64,000 nt of DNA from Pedobacter steynii (lineage in GTDB: Bacteria; Bacteroidota; Bacteroidia; Sphingobacteriales; Sphingobacteriaceae), in assembly GCF_001721645.1 (NCBI RefSeq), contig NZ_CP017141.1, positions 3,596,001-3,660,000 on the forward strand. The letters run 5' to 3'. Below, in pieces: positions 8,391 through 16,718 of the stretch (positions are counted from its first letter, which is position 1; each line of letters starts with the position of its first letter). The notes beneath the pieces were generated by a model. That model made no database searches. It was not told where the DNA came from and saw nothing but the letters and a program-made list of their open reading frames with translations. A program made the position numbers and the translations under genes.

Positions 8391-9904
8391 TTTTTGAATT
8401 CAATTTTGAAGCCAGTCACCATCCATTTTGGATAATCTGCAGGTTTAGTAATGATAAGAGCGCCGTCTTCCTGTGTCCACTTTAGTTTTTCCTTGCTTCC
8501 GAGAAGGCTGACGGAGGCAATTGCCTGGTCAGTATATTTTGAATTTTTCCCCAAGGCCTTGATTTTGATGTCTCCTTCAGGTACATTCAGACAAAAGGCA
8601 AAAAGATGACCATCCTTAGTGGTATAGCGGATATCGGTTGATTGGTAATCACGGGTATCAGTGAGGCCGCCAAAGGTGCCTTTTTTCTGATTTGATTTGA
8701 TCGTTGAAGGTCCTTCACCATAAATCTTCCAGGGTCTTGTCGCATAGATCCCTTCTCCATTCAATTTCATCCAATCACCTATCTCTGTCACAATTTTAAT
8801 CACATCTTGTTCCAGATCACCCTCTGGAGTCTGTACAACATTGATCAATAGGTTGCCGTTTTTACTTACAATGTCAATGAGCAGCTGCGCAATTTCATTT
8901 GCGCTTTTATATTGCTGTCCTGTTCTATAATACCAATCTCCGATAGAGGTATCGGTTTGCCATGGAAAGGGACTAATGGAATCCAGTACGCCACGTTCTA
9001 CATCTTGTGCCCATTTCCCCTCAGATGGTTCTTTAGGGGTATAAACAGCCTGCAGTTTACCTTTGTTCTTTATGATATCCTGATTATAATAATGGGCTAC
9101 CATCGTTCTCCCCAGATCTTCAAATGGAAGTTTGCTGTCTGAATAAAGCAGGTCTGGATGATAATTATCGATCAGTTCGCTAACGTATTCCAGCCATTTT
9201 TTATGCCATCCCGGATTGTTGGTCAACCATTCTTTCATATCGCTTGAATCAGCGGGAAGATGATAGAGATCAGAATACTTCGGATCACGGCCATCGTAGG
9301 CCACTCCAGCGAACTGCCCTGTTTTATCTGCCCCATGGCTGACTTGAAACCAGTTAAAACTGGCTGCAAGGTGCTCAGAAACACCGAAACGCAACCCTTC
9401 CTTTTTAGCCGCCTTTTGCCATAATCCAACAACATCTTTTTTTGGTCCCATATTTACTGAGTTCCAGTTATGAATCTTCGAGTTCCAAAGGAAGAAATTA
9501 TCGTGATGGGAGCCCATGGTCACAAAATATTTCGCTCCTGCTTTCTTATATAACGCCATCAATTCCTCTGGATTCCATTTTTCTGCTTTCCATAAAGGAA
9601 TAATGTCTTTATATCCAAATTTTGAAGGCGCTCCGTAGTTTGCTACATGATATTTATTCTGGTCGCTGCCCTGGACATACATATTTTTCGCATACCAGTC
9701 TCCCTGCCTTGGCACGGCCTGCGGTCCCCAATGAGACCAAATCCCAAATTTGGCATCTCTGAACCAGTCCGGATATTGATACTGCTTTAAGGACTCGTCT
9801 GTGGGTTTGAATGTTTTCTGTAAGATCTTGTCCTTTTTTTCCTGTGTCTGGGCATGTGTTATAACGGAAAGTGCCATAAGACAGGTAACTAATGCTTTTT
9901 TCAT
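8387..9904 (-). CDS. Alpha-L-fucosidase, glycoside hydrolase family 29
   Basis: Secreted or periplasmic GH29 enzyme of 505 residues that removes terminal L-fucose from glycans by a retaining mechanism. It has a signal peptide (MKKALVTCLMALSVITHAQ). The catalytic barrel shows FGIWSHWGPQAVPRQGDWYA, GAKYFVTMGSHHDNFFLW, RFGVSEHL and YHPDLLYSDSKLPFED. Asp256 in YSDSK is at the position of the family nucleophile; the common form is W-x-D-G, so this belongs to the subgroup with SDSK. Further along are GNLLINV and a C-terminal beta domain. It heads the trio with the aldo/keto reductase and the zinc dehydrogenase and is divergent from an AraC regulator, its probable activator. Confidence 0.93.
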   Translation of the reverse strand: MKKALVTCLMALSVITHAQTQEKKDKILQKTFKPTDESLKQYQYPDWFRDAKFGIWSHWGPQAVPRQGDWYAKNMYVQGSDQNKYHVANYGAPSKFGYKDIIPLWKAEKWNPEELMALYKKAGAKYFVTMGSHHDNFFLWNSKIHNWNSVNMGPKKDVVGLWQKAAKKEGLRFGVSEHLAASFNWFQVSHGADKTGQFAGVAYDGRDPKYSDLYHLPADSSDMKEWLTNNPGWHKKWLEYVSELIDNYHPDLLYSDSKLPFEDLGRTMVAHYYNQDIIKNKGKLQAVYTPKEPSEGKWAQDVERGVLDSISPFPWQTDTSIGDWYYRTGQQYKSANEIAQLLIDIVSKNGNLLINVVQTPEGDLEQDVIKIVTEIGDWMKLNGEGIYATRPWKIYGEGPSTIKSNQKKGTFGGLTDTRDYQSTDIRYTTKDGHLFAFCLNVPEGDIKIKALGKNSKYTDQAIASVSLLGSKEKLKWTQEDGALIITKPADYPKWMVTGFKIEFKK

Positions 9905-10001
9905 TCTATTTGGTTTTTAAAGAATATTAAAATGCAGCAAGGCTAACCTCGTCGGTATGGTAAACAGGTTTAGCTTCGGTTTAATATATGGTTGTTGATT
10001 T

Positions 10002-10009
10002 CAAACCTA
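10002..10009 (-). promoter_or_regulatory. Candidate -7 box for the fucosidase operon
   Basis: On the minus strand this reads TAGGTTTG, an exact match to TAnnTTTG, about 98 bases upstream of the fucosidase ATG. No clear TTG -33 box is found at the usual distance, which would fit an activator-dependent promoter. Confidence 0.4.
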
Positions 10010-10017
10010 AATAACAT

Positions 10018-10071
10018 ATCCGACCTTTATTTGGAATAATTAGACTATTTGTTGTAAAAATCCGACATTTA
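10018..10071. promoter_or_regulatory. Two direct repeats ATCCGAC(C/A)TTTA, candidate AraC operators
   Basis: ATCCGACCTTTA begins at 10018 and ATCCGACATTTA at 10060. Their starts are 42 bases apart, four DNA turns, so they lie on one face of the helix. They fall between the fucosidase operon and the divergent AraC gene, and the second copy ends 4 bases before the AraC start codon. This fits binding by a dimeric AraC protein that activates the fucosidase side and represses itself; binding is inference. Confidence 0.5.
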
Positions 10072-10075
10072 ATCC

Positions 10076-10963
10076 ATGATAAAAAGAGTATTACAGAACA
10101 GCTTTTCCCTGCTGAATGTGGACTATGTAAAATTGACTTCAAAATGGAATTACCGAAATGTAATCAGTCCTTATTACCGTATATATTATATTGATGGAGG
10201 CTCCGGTCTGATAGCCGACCAAAAGAATACGTTGCAGCTCGAACCAGGCTATTTTTACATTATTCCAAGCTTCACACTCTGTAATTTTGGTTGCAGTGAT
10301 CACTTAAGTCAGTATTTCGTCCAGTTTTTTGAAGAATCGGCCGATGGAGTTTCCCTTTTTGCCCGTAGTCGTATAGTTTCCAAAATCCAGGCCACGAAGT
10401 TGGACATTAGTCTGTTTAAGCGCCTGCTTGAAATTAATCCCGGAAGAGGAATCAATAGATCGGATGATCCGAGAGTTTATGAGAAAAATATCTTTTATAA
10501 GGAGTACCAGGAGCTTAATAATTGCCAGAATATAGCCAGTTATCTCGAGACCCAGGGAATTTTGCTCCAATTGGTTGGTCGGTTCCTGCACCCTCAGTTA
10601 CATTTGAGACATTCAGACAACCAGGCTCCGGTTAAGATAGTAGAAACCGTTGGATACATATTGGTTAATCTACATCAGGAACTATCTGTTGCTCTGCTCG
10701 CATCCCGTGTAAATCAAAATCCTGATTATTTTTCCCGTCAATTTAAGATTTTTACAGGGGAGCGACCTGCGAAATACATTCTTGATAAACGCATTGAAAG
10801 GGCCCAGTATCTATTGGCTACCAGTCGGATGACCTATTCAGAGATTGCTATCCAGACGGGTTTTGACAGCCTTTCCTACTTTTCAAAGTCGTTTAAAAAG
10901 CGAACCGGAATGCCTCCCCGTGCCTATAAAAGGCAGGTTTATATGGTTGGATTTACCATGTAG
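10076..10963 (+). CDS. AraC family transcriptional regulator with N-terminal cupin-like sensor
   Basis: A 295-residue regulator. The first 150 residues have the beta-rich AraC sensor pattern (YYRIYYIDGGSG, LQLEPGYFYIIPS). Residues 190-290 form the two helix-turn-helix motifs: LSVALLASRVNQNPDYFSRQ followed by the hallmark second motif MTYSEIAIQTGFDSLSYFSK and FKKRTGMPPRAYK. It is divergent from the fucosidase operon with a repeat-bearing region between, so it probably responds to fucose or a fucosylated glycan. The link to fucose is context only. Confidence 0.92.
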   Translation: MIKRVLQNSFSLLNVDYVKLTSKWNYRNVISPYYRIYYIDGGSGLIADQKNTLQLEPGYFYIIPSFTLCNFGCSDHLSQYFVQFFEESADGVSLFARSRIVSKIQATKLDISLFKRLLEINPGRGINRSDDPRVYEKNIFYKEYQELNNCQNIASYLETQGILLQLVGRFLHPQLHLRHSDNQAPVKIVETVGYILVNLHQELSVALLASRVNQNPDYFSRQFKIFTGERPAKYILDKRIERAQYLLATSRMTYSEIAIQTGFDSLSYFSKSFKKRTGMPPRAYKRQVYMVGFTM

Positions 10964-10967
10964 TCGT

Positions 10968-11729
10968 TTATATTCCATTCGCTGCCGTTAAAATTATTGG
11001 TTTGCCTGACGTGATCAGTATCGTGTGTTCATGCTGGGCTACAAATCCGCCTTTGTTGCCAACAAAAGCCCAGCCATCCGACGCCTTTTCAATAAATGTA
11101 GACCTGGTGGAGATAAATGTTTCAATAGCCACAACAGAATCCTTTCTAAATCGCCTGAATTTATCATAACGGTCGTAATAATTCATTATTCCATCAGGCT
11201 CTTCATGCAGACTTCGTCCAACCCCATGTCCACCTAAGTCCCGGATAACTGTATATCCTGCTTTTTTTGCTTTGGTTTCTATCAGCCTTCCAGTATCAGA
11301 AATTCTTGCTCCCCCGCTAATTTTTGAAATCGCTTCCAGCAATATTTCTTTTGAAGTATCTATCAGATGTTGTACCCCCTGAATGTCTTCTCCAACAACA
11401 AATGAGGATCCATTATCAGACCAAAAGCCACCTAGCTCTGCGGATACATCGATGTTAATGAGGTCTCCATTTTTTAGTTTAATTTTGTCTGAAGGAATGC
11501 CATGAGCAAACTCTTTATTGACGCTAATGCAGCTGTAACCAGGGAAACCATAGGTTTCGAATGGGGCAGACTTTGCACCAAGCGCCTCTAATAGTTGTCT
11601 TCCGTATTCGTCTATGTCTTTTGTAGACATGCCTATCTGAGTATATGCCCTCATTTTTTGTAAGGTAACTGCAACAGCTTCACTCACGCTCTTTATACCC
11701 TGTAGTTCTTCTGCCGTTTTTATAATCAT
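10968..11729 (-). CDS. map: Type I methionine aminopeptidase
   Basis: Methionine aminopeptidase (pita-bread fold, 253 residues), which removes the initiator Met from nascent proteins. Visible elements are YSCISVNKEFAHGIPS with the substrate-side His, the metal ligands in NIDVSAELGGFWSDNGSSF (two Asp), GHGVGRSLHEEP (metal His), VVAIETFIS (metal Glu) and the final QHEHTILIT (metal Glu). EPG is altered to ETF near the fourth ligand, so this is a divergent copy. A more standard second copy lies at 54418-55227. It converges on the upstream AraC gene with 4 bases between them. This copy may serve as a stress or specialised isozyme. Confidence 0.88.
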   Translation of the reverse strand: MIIKTAEELQGIKSVSEAVAVTLQKMRAYTQIGMSTKDIDEYGRQLLEALGAKSAPFETYGFPGYSCISVNKEFAHGIPSDKIKLKNGDLINIDVSAELGGFWSDNGSSFVVGEDIQGVQHLIDTSKEILLEAISKISGGARISDTGRLIETKAKKAGYTVIRDLGGHGVGRSLHEEPDGIMNYYDRYDKFRRFRKDSVVAIETFISTRSTFIEKASDGWAFVGNKGGFVAQHEHTILITSGKPIILTAANGI

Positions 11730-11842
11730 AAATTAATTTCGTTCAGTTTTGGGCAAAGCTCAGGGTATTTAAACTGTTCTCATAGTAAATATTAGACACG
11801 GTATTATTCGCCATCGATTAAGATTTCCGGTAAATTTGCGAT

Positions 11843-12670
11843 ATGCCAATAAATTATCTGAGGAAGATACAATTAGGAGAGTTTAATGAGGAGAATTACA
11901 GAATCAGCCCTACAAAAGAGCTGGAGTCTGTTATCGAAGGATTTTATATTTTCTCCAAAGACCCAAAGAATGATACGCATCTTATTTTTAACGATGGGTT
12001 TCCTGTGCTTGTATTTTTGCAAAATTACGAAGAGACTGTAACCGTAACAAGGGGAAAGGATGCTTTCGAAATTAAAGCGGTATGGGCAAGCGCTGGCTCA
12101 ATTAAAAATGTCTATGTAAAATACAATAATAATATAGACCAGGTTTTTATAGTTCGTTTCTATCCAAATGCTTTTTATCGGTTGTTTGGTCTGGACGCTC
12201 AATATTTTAGATATCATACAATTACTCCTTTTGAACATATTGCTAAGAACATCTACTTCAGTATAGCAGAATTTTTCGAATGTCATTCTATTGAAGAGAA
12301 GATCGCATTTGTCGGAAGTTATGTTCGGAATTCTCCTACGGAGACTGATACCTCTGAAACCTTAGATAAGACATTGGATTATATCCATAAACTAAAAGGC
12401 AAAGGCACGGTACGAAATGTGACCAATGATGCTGGCGTAAACTATAAGTGGCTGGAAAGGAGCTTTGCGAAGAATATTGGGCTCTTGCCCAAAGAATACA
12501 TTCAGCTTCAACGCTTTATTCATGCATACATTGAATTGGCAGGAAGTAAGGAGGTCGATCTGATGCGAATCGCGATATCAAACGGTTATTACGATTCAAA
12601 CCACTTTCTAAAAGATTTTAAAGGTTATACCGGGAAAACACCGTTAGAATATTTGAAGTTTCAATTATAA
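11843..12670 (+). CDS. AraC family regulator with DUF6597-type N-terminal domain
   Basis: A 275-residue regulator common in Bacteroidota. The N-terminal domain (SPTKELESVIEGFYIFS, later FYPNAFYRLFGLD) resembles the DUF6597 sensor. The C-terminal AraC helix-turn-helix pair is residues about 180-270, with VRNVTNDAGVNYKWLERSF, KNIGLLPKEYIQLQRF and the second motif LMRIAISNGYYDSNHFLKDF followed by GYTGKTPLEYLK. It is divergent from the map gene with 113 bases between. No ligand or target can be assigned. It is alone in its transcription unit. Confidence 0.85.
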   Translation: MPINYLRKIQLGEFNEENYRISPTKELESVIEGFYIFSKDPKNDTHLIFNDGFPVLVFLQNYEETVTVTRGKDAFEIKAVWASAGSIKNVYVKYNNNIDQVFIVRFYPNAFYRLFGLDAQYFRYHTITPFEHIAKNIYFSIAEFFECHSIEEKIAFVGSYVRNSPTETDTSETLDKTLDYIHKLKGKGTVRNVTNDAGVNYKWLERSFAKNIGLLPKEYIQLQRFIHAYIELAGSKEVDLMRIAISNGYYDSNHFLKDFKGYTGKTPLEYLKFQL

Positions 12671-12742
12671 CCTGATCTCTATTAAATAAGCTGACTATAA
12701 GTTGGCGTTGATTCATCTCCCGGGTCTTTTATAGGGCTCGCC

Positions 12743-13393
12743 TTACAAAACCAGGGATAGTCTGGACACCAGGTTTGTTTCCGGGCGATCTTTACCAGAC
12801 AAGGCCGGCAATGTATAATTCTCCAATGCTTCTTGAGTACGTAGCGCTATAAAGTCACCGGTGGTCAATGTTGGTTTTTTTTCCATGAAAAGAAAATGAA
12901 CATCAGTATAACCCCGAAGGTGTAAAGCAGAGGTATCATAGATTGCGGTATACAGGCTTTGGGTTTTTGCACGAATATCAGCGTTTGCATTTCCCTTTAA
13001 AACGATCTGGAGAAATTTAGTAGACAGCATTCCTCTGGTCCTTACAACAGTATTTTCTTCCGCCACGATTCTAAAAAGGTCATTCACATAAACAACGAGT
13101 TTACATGGTTCTTTGCTGGTTCCGGTAATGTGAAGTATTTCCCCTTCTTTTGTGACGTCGGCACTTCCTTCGTTGTCATCCGCGTAAGAAACGCCAGTAG
13201 TAGAGCTTTGGACCAATACCACTTCGATATTTCCCTTTAAGGAGATTTTCCTGAAGGACGAAATTTTATGAAGCTTTAAGAGGTTGGCTATTGTGTGGAC
13301 GCTAGCAGGAGCGGTAGCAGTTAATAATAGCAGGATTGTAGCGAATGCCATTGCAATCTGGGCTTTGATTCGGAGTCTTATAATGTGTTTCAT
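12743..13393 (-). CDS. Short GIN-domain (DUF2807-like) secreted protein
   Basis: A 216-residue protein with a long basic N terminus and one hydrophobic segment (AMAFATILLLLTATAPASVH), probably a signal peptide or anchor. The following part (FRKISLKGNIEVVLVQSSTT, then GEILHITG, KLVVYVNDLFRIVAE, LQIVLKGNANADI) matches the start and strand repeats of the GIN/DUF2807 beta-helix found in many Bacteroidota surface or periplasmic proteins. The usual domain is longer and ends in clearer repeats, so this is a short or diverged form. Function is unknown. It is a single gene. Confidence 0.7.
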   Translation of the reverse strand: MKHIIRLRIKAQIAMAFATILLLLTATAPASVHTIANLLKLHKISSFRKISLKGNIEVVLVQSSTTGVSYADDNEGSADVTKEGEILHITGTSKEPCKLVVYVNDLFRIVAEENTVVRTRGMLSTKFLQIVLKGNANADIRAKTQSLYTAIYDTSALHLRGYTDVHFLFMEKKPTLTTGDFIALRTQEALENYTLPALSGKDRPETNLVSRLSLVL

Positions 13394-13506
13394 CTTGTTA
13401 TTCTTCTTTTTTGGTTACACTGTTTGTTTTCGTTTTTAGCCAAGCTGGTGCCAAAACAAAATTTAATTGTTAAGCTGCTGTTAGTCATTGTTTTAAGTTT
13501 ATTGTT

Positions 13507-13524
13507 GTGTTCGTAATCGAACAC
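13507..13524. repeat. Perfect inverted repeat GTGTTCG-TAAT-CGAACAC
   Basis: Seven-base perfect arms around TAAT, in the 287-base gap between the divergent GIN-domain and astacin genes. It has the size and symmetry of a binding site for a dimeric regulator. No T-run follows, so it is not a terminator. Nothing else clear is seen in this gap. Confidence 0.45.
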
Positions 13525-13680
13525 TTCCTGTGCGGGGGTGGACAGTGCAGAACTGGCGAAGGTGGTAACAGCTATTGCCGATGCTAATCGCTTGTTTACA
13601 GGTAGTTGTGAGAATTTAAATTAATTACTAGTTTTAGGTACGTGCTATTAAATAATTAATCATCCTATTAAACCTAAACT

Positions 13681-14991
13681 ATGAAATTCTTTTTAAAGCC
13701 TATCCTGGGGCTATGCCTGATTACGGGTCTATTTTTTTCCTGTAAAAAAAATGTTCAGAATACCGAAGAGCAAAATATAAGCTCAAGTCGCCATGGCGAC
13801 ACCATTATACACCGGTTAAACATTAATGGAAGCATCAATATCGTTAAAGAGTTCAATAACGAGTTCTTTTATGCACATGACATTCTCTTAAGCAAAGAGC
13901 AGTTCAATAGCTTAAAAAAGATGACCTTGTCAAATTTGAGTACTGTTGAAAGAAGCACAATCGTTCAGGATTTCTTAAGCACCTGGCCTAATGCAAAAGT
14001 GTATTATAGCTATCCCGATGCAACTACAATGACAGCCGCACAATATACTTCCTTTGTGGCTACGATAGATGCGGCCTTAACTAAAATTACCGATTCAACA
14101 AACATACAATTTGTACAACGGACAACACAGACGGAATACATGAAGTTTGTTAAAAGTTCCAGTACCAATAGCTCTCCTCTCGGATGGCAGAAAAACCGCG
14201 TGAATACCGTTAACCTGTATAATTATACTCATGTTGGGATCACCATGCACGAAGTGTTACACTCTCTGGGAGTCATGCATGAACAATGTAGGCCTGACAG
14301 AGATCAGTATATCATTGTCGATACTTCCCGCGTAACAGATGGTGCGGAGCATAATTTTAATAAGTATACAAATTATGCCGGACATGGCCCGTTTGATTTT
14401 AATTCGATCATGATATACAGTTCCGGGGATTTTGCAAAAAATGCCGCATTGCCGCCAATGACAAAATTAGATGGGACTACCTTCACTAAACAAAGAAACG
14501 GATTAAGTCCGGGGGACGTCAACGGACTAAAAAGTTTGTATTTCCCAACTGTTGCCAATGGAACTTATCGGATCAATCCGGTGTATTTAAGCAGTAAATC
14601 GATAGATATCACCGGAAGCTCAACTGCTGATGGAACAAATGTTATTTTGTACACCAATGGTACCGGAAATAATCAGAAGTTTAGCTTCAGAAAGGTTGAT
14701 AATGGTTACTATCAGATTAAATCCCTGCTGGATACCAATAAAGTGCTTACGGTTAGAAGCGCTTCAACCGTCAGTGGGACACAGGTGGAATTAAGAACCA
14801 ATGCCGGCAGCACTTCACAGAAGTTTAAATTGTATAACAGGGGGAATGATGGTTTCAGTTTTGCCCCTATGCATGCCACTTCACTGAGACTTGAAGTGCT
14901 TGGAGCAGGAACGGCTAACCTCACTTCAATAGTGGTCAGTACTTCTAATACCAGCTCACAAGCGCAGAGATTTAATTTAACCAAGTTATAA
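13681..14991 (+). CDS. Astacin-family (M12A) zinc metallopeptidase lipoprotein with ricin-type lectin domain
   Basis: Exported 436-residue protease. A lipoprotein signal (GLFFSCKKN) is followed by a propeptide-like stretch and the peptidase domain. The zinc motif is HEVLHSLGVMHE: His190, His194 and His200 as ligands, Glu191 catalytic, and Glu201 as in astacins. The Met-turn is SIMIYSSG. From about residue 295 a beta-trefoil ricin-type carbohydrate-binding domain shows the Q-x-F/W repeat three times (NNQKFSF, TSQKFKL, QAQRFNL). It most resembles flavastacin/myroilysin-type secreted proteases that act on extracellular proteins. It is followed by a terminator. Confidence 0.92.
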   Translation: MKFFLKPILGLCLITGLFFSCKKNVQNTEEQNISSSRHGDTIIHRLNINGSINIVKEFNNEFFYAHDILLSKEQFNSLKKMTLSNLSTVERSTIVQDFLSTWPNAKVYYSYPDATTMTAAQYTSFVATIDAALTKITDSTNIQFVQRTTQTEYMKFVKSSSTNSSPLGWQKNRVNTVNLYNYTHVGITMHEVLHSLGVMHEQCRPDRDQYIIVDTSRVTDGAEHNFNKYTNYAGHGPFDFNSIMIYSSGDFAKNAALPPMTKLDGTTFTKQRNGLSPGDVNGLKSLYFPTVANGTYRINPVYLSSKSIDITGSSTADGTNVILYTNGTGNNQKFSFRKVDNGYYQIKSLLDTNKVLTVRSASTVSGTQVELRTNAGSTSQKFKLYNRGNDGFSFAPMHATSLRLEVLGAGTANLTSIVVSTSNTSSQAQRFNLTKL

Positions 14992-15000
14992 TTTAATATG

Positions 15001-15035
15001 ACCCATACTATATGGCACTGTAGTATGGGTTTTTA
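15001..15035 (+). terminator. Rho-independent terminator after the astacin gene
   Basis: ACCCATACTA (15001-15010) and TAGTATGGGT (15021-15030) form a perfect 10-bp stem with a 10-base loop, followed by a short T-run. It lies directly between the astacin gene and the next gene on the same strand. Confidence 0.85.
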
Positions 15036-15046
15036 CCTATTTGTCC

Positions 15047-15931
15047 TTGAAAAAAATTACGTATACCCTGATTTTGTTATTCACCCATTTTTATGTTTTC
15101 GCCCAATCCTCCAACTGGAAGATTGAAACCTCCATCGAACAACTCAACCATGATTACAACTGGTCTATTGCTGGAAATCCTGAAGGAAACTCACCTAATA
15201 TCTTATCTGAGTTAATCTGGAGTAAGCTAAAAGGACCAAAGATTAACCTGAATATCAGCCGCTCTGTTTATAAGCAGTTTGAACTCAGTTTTAACTTTAG
15301 TCAACACTGTATTAAACAGGGCAGGGCCAAAGACACAGACTATTTACAGGATAACAGAACAGATCCCTTTTTTGATGAAGACGCACTCAGCAATAAAGGC
15401 CAGGCATTTGATTACTCCCTGTTTTTAAAATACGAAATACCTGCCGGCCGCTTTTTAAAACTAAAACCTTACATCGGTGCTGCGTATTTTGATAAAAAGC
15501 TTTATCTCCTGGACTTTCCCGGGACATTAAACGATCCCCCTTTAAATTCTACCTATAAAAACCGGTGGAAGGGAGGTGTTTTGGGAATTGAGACCGGCTA
15601 TCAACTCAATAAGTTGTTGTTGATCCTGAATCTTGCCGCTGGTTATTATGATTATTTGGCAAAGGCACGGTGGAATCTAAATGAAAAGTTTAATCAACCC
15701 TTAAGCTTTAAACAAACCGCCAATAGTTATACTTTATCGGCTGGATTCAGAGCTGGATATAGTTTGTCAAAACATATTGCTGTAATAATGGGGGTAGAGA
15801 AAAAATATGGGGCAAGCTATTCGGGAATTGACGAGGCCTACCTCAGTGATGGAGAAGAGGTAAGAACCAGATTTAATGGTGCTGAGTTTAATAGTTTTGG
15901 AGCAAAGGCTGGGTTGGAATTCACTTTTTAG
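15047..15931 (+). CDS. Outer-membrane beta-barrel protein, omptin-like architecture
   Basis: A roughly 294-residue exported protein. From TTG15047 the N terminus reads MKKITYTLILLFTHFYVFAQ, a good signal peptide ending in F-A-Q. No ATG is available, and another TTG two codons upstream (15041) is also possible. The rest alternates polar and aromatic residues as in a barrel and ends in GAKAGLEFTF, a typical C-terminal strand. The segment NSPNILSELIWSKLKGPK resembles omptin-fold and Protochlamydia-type outer-membrane proteins; that link is tentative. The gene begins only about 11 bases after the T-run of a strong terminator, so its promoter must overlap that element or it depends on read-through. 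Confidence 0.72.
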   Translation: MKKITYTLILLFTHFYVFAQSSNWKIETSIEQLNHDYNWSIAGNPEGNSPNILSELIWSKLKGPKINLNISRSVYKQFELSFNFSQHCIKQGRAKDTDYLQDNRTDPFFDEDALSNKGQAFDYSLFLKYEIPAGRFLKLKPYIGAAYFDKKLYLLDFPGTLNDPPLNSTYKNRWKGGVLGIETGYQLNKLLLILNLAAGYYDYLAKARWNLNEKFNQPLSFKQTANSYTLSAGFRAGYSLSKHIAVIMGVEKKYGASYSGIDEAYLSDGEEVRTRFNGAEFNSFGAKAGLEFTF

Positions 15932-15942
15932 CCGCTTCCTTA

Positions 15943-16716
15943 CTATCGGCCCTCACAATAAATTCGATGATCAGGGCTTTTGATTTCAACAACCTGATCG
16001 TAGGCGAAACCAAAAAGTCCCTCACGCCCATTAATTAAAAGGGTACTTCCTACTTCGGGATCATGCGCTGAACAGGGAAGTCCTTTGCTTGTTTCAGTAT
16101 TCACTGCTGCATATATCCAAAATCTTTCTTCCCTGTTATCAATGTCAATAGTCCAATATCGATGGTAGAATCCGCTACCCCTTCCTGAACCGCGAACGGC
16201 TCCTTTATTGGTGATGCCTGCAGTTTTTTTGACCTCTTGATTACATGCTAAATAGCCGGCGACTGAAACGGCATTGAAAGGTACAGATGCCATAAAATAG
16301 ATCAGTAATCCAAAGAAAGGGAGGGTTACGATCTTTATAAAGATGCTTTCCTCTTTCCAGCTTTTTTGAGCGCTGGTCTTTGGTTTATTCTGGTAATGTT
16401 TTGTCCAGACGTTATCGCTGTGGTATAAGCGGTAAAGAACTGCGGATACCAAGGCTAAAAATAGCAGGGTGCAGAAAAAGATTAACAGGTGATTTTTGTT
16501 CCATAATAGCCTGGCTGCCCATAACATGTCATTTTTCAGGAAAAAGCCGAGAATATAAAAAAGGAGCAGGAAGAAAATAGAAAATCCTTTTTTCCAGAAA
16601 AAGTCAACAGTAAGTGAAATCAGTAAGACTAACGAAAAACCGAGGAATATGACAGGCATGATCCAATTTTCGTTGGATAGTAAATGACTGATAAAGTTGT
16701 GGAGCGCTAACAGCAT
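15943..16716 (-). CDS. Membrane protein with C-terminal soluble domain, unrecognised
   Basis: A 257-residue protein that I do not recognise. Four hydrophobic segments are visible: about residues 18-40 (WIMPVIFLGFSLVLLISL), 45-60 (GFSIFFLLLFYILGFFL), 75-95 (HLLIFFCTLLFLALVSAVLY) and 130-150 (VTLPFFGLLIYFMASVPF). A domain of about 100 residues follows the last one, with two Cys (ACNQ and PCSAHD) and GSGRGSGFYHRYWTIDI, and is probably outside the inner membrane. It starts 2 bases after the SUKH gene stop, so the two are one transcription unit. It may be a partner or target of the SUKH protein. Confidence 0.7.
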   Translation of the reverse strand: MLLALHNFISHLLSNENWIMPVIFLGFSLVLLISLTVDFFWKKGFSIFFLLLFYILGFFLKNDMLWAARLLWNKNHLLIFFCTLLFLALVSAVLYRLYHSDNVWTKHYQNKPKTSAQKSWKEESIFIKIVTLPFFGLLIYFMASVPFNAVSVAGYLACNQEVKKTAGITNKGAVRGSGRGSGFYHRYWTIDIDNREERFWIYAAVNTETSKGLPCSAHDPEVGSTLLINGREGLFGFAYDQVVEIKSPDHRIYCEGR

Positions 16717-16718
16717 AA

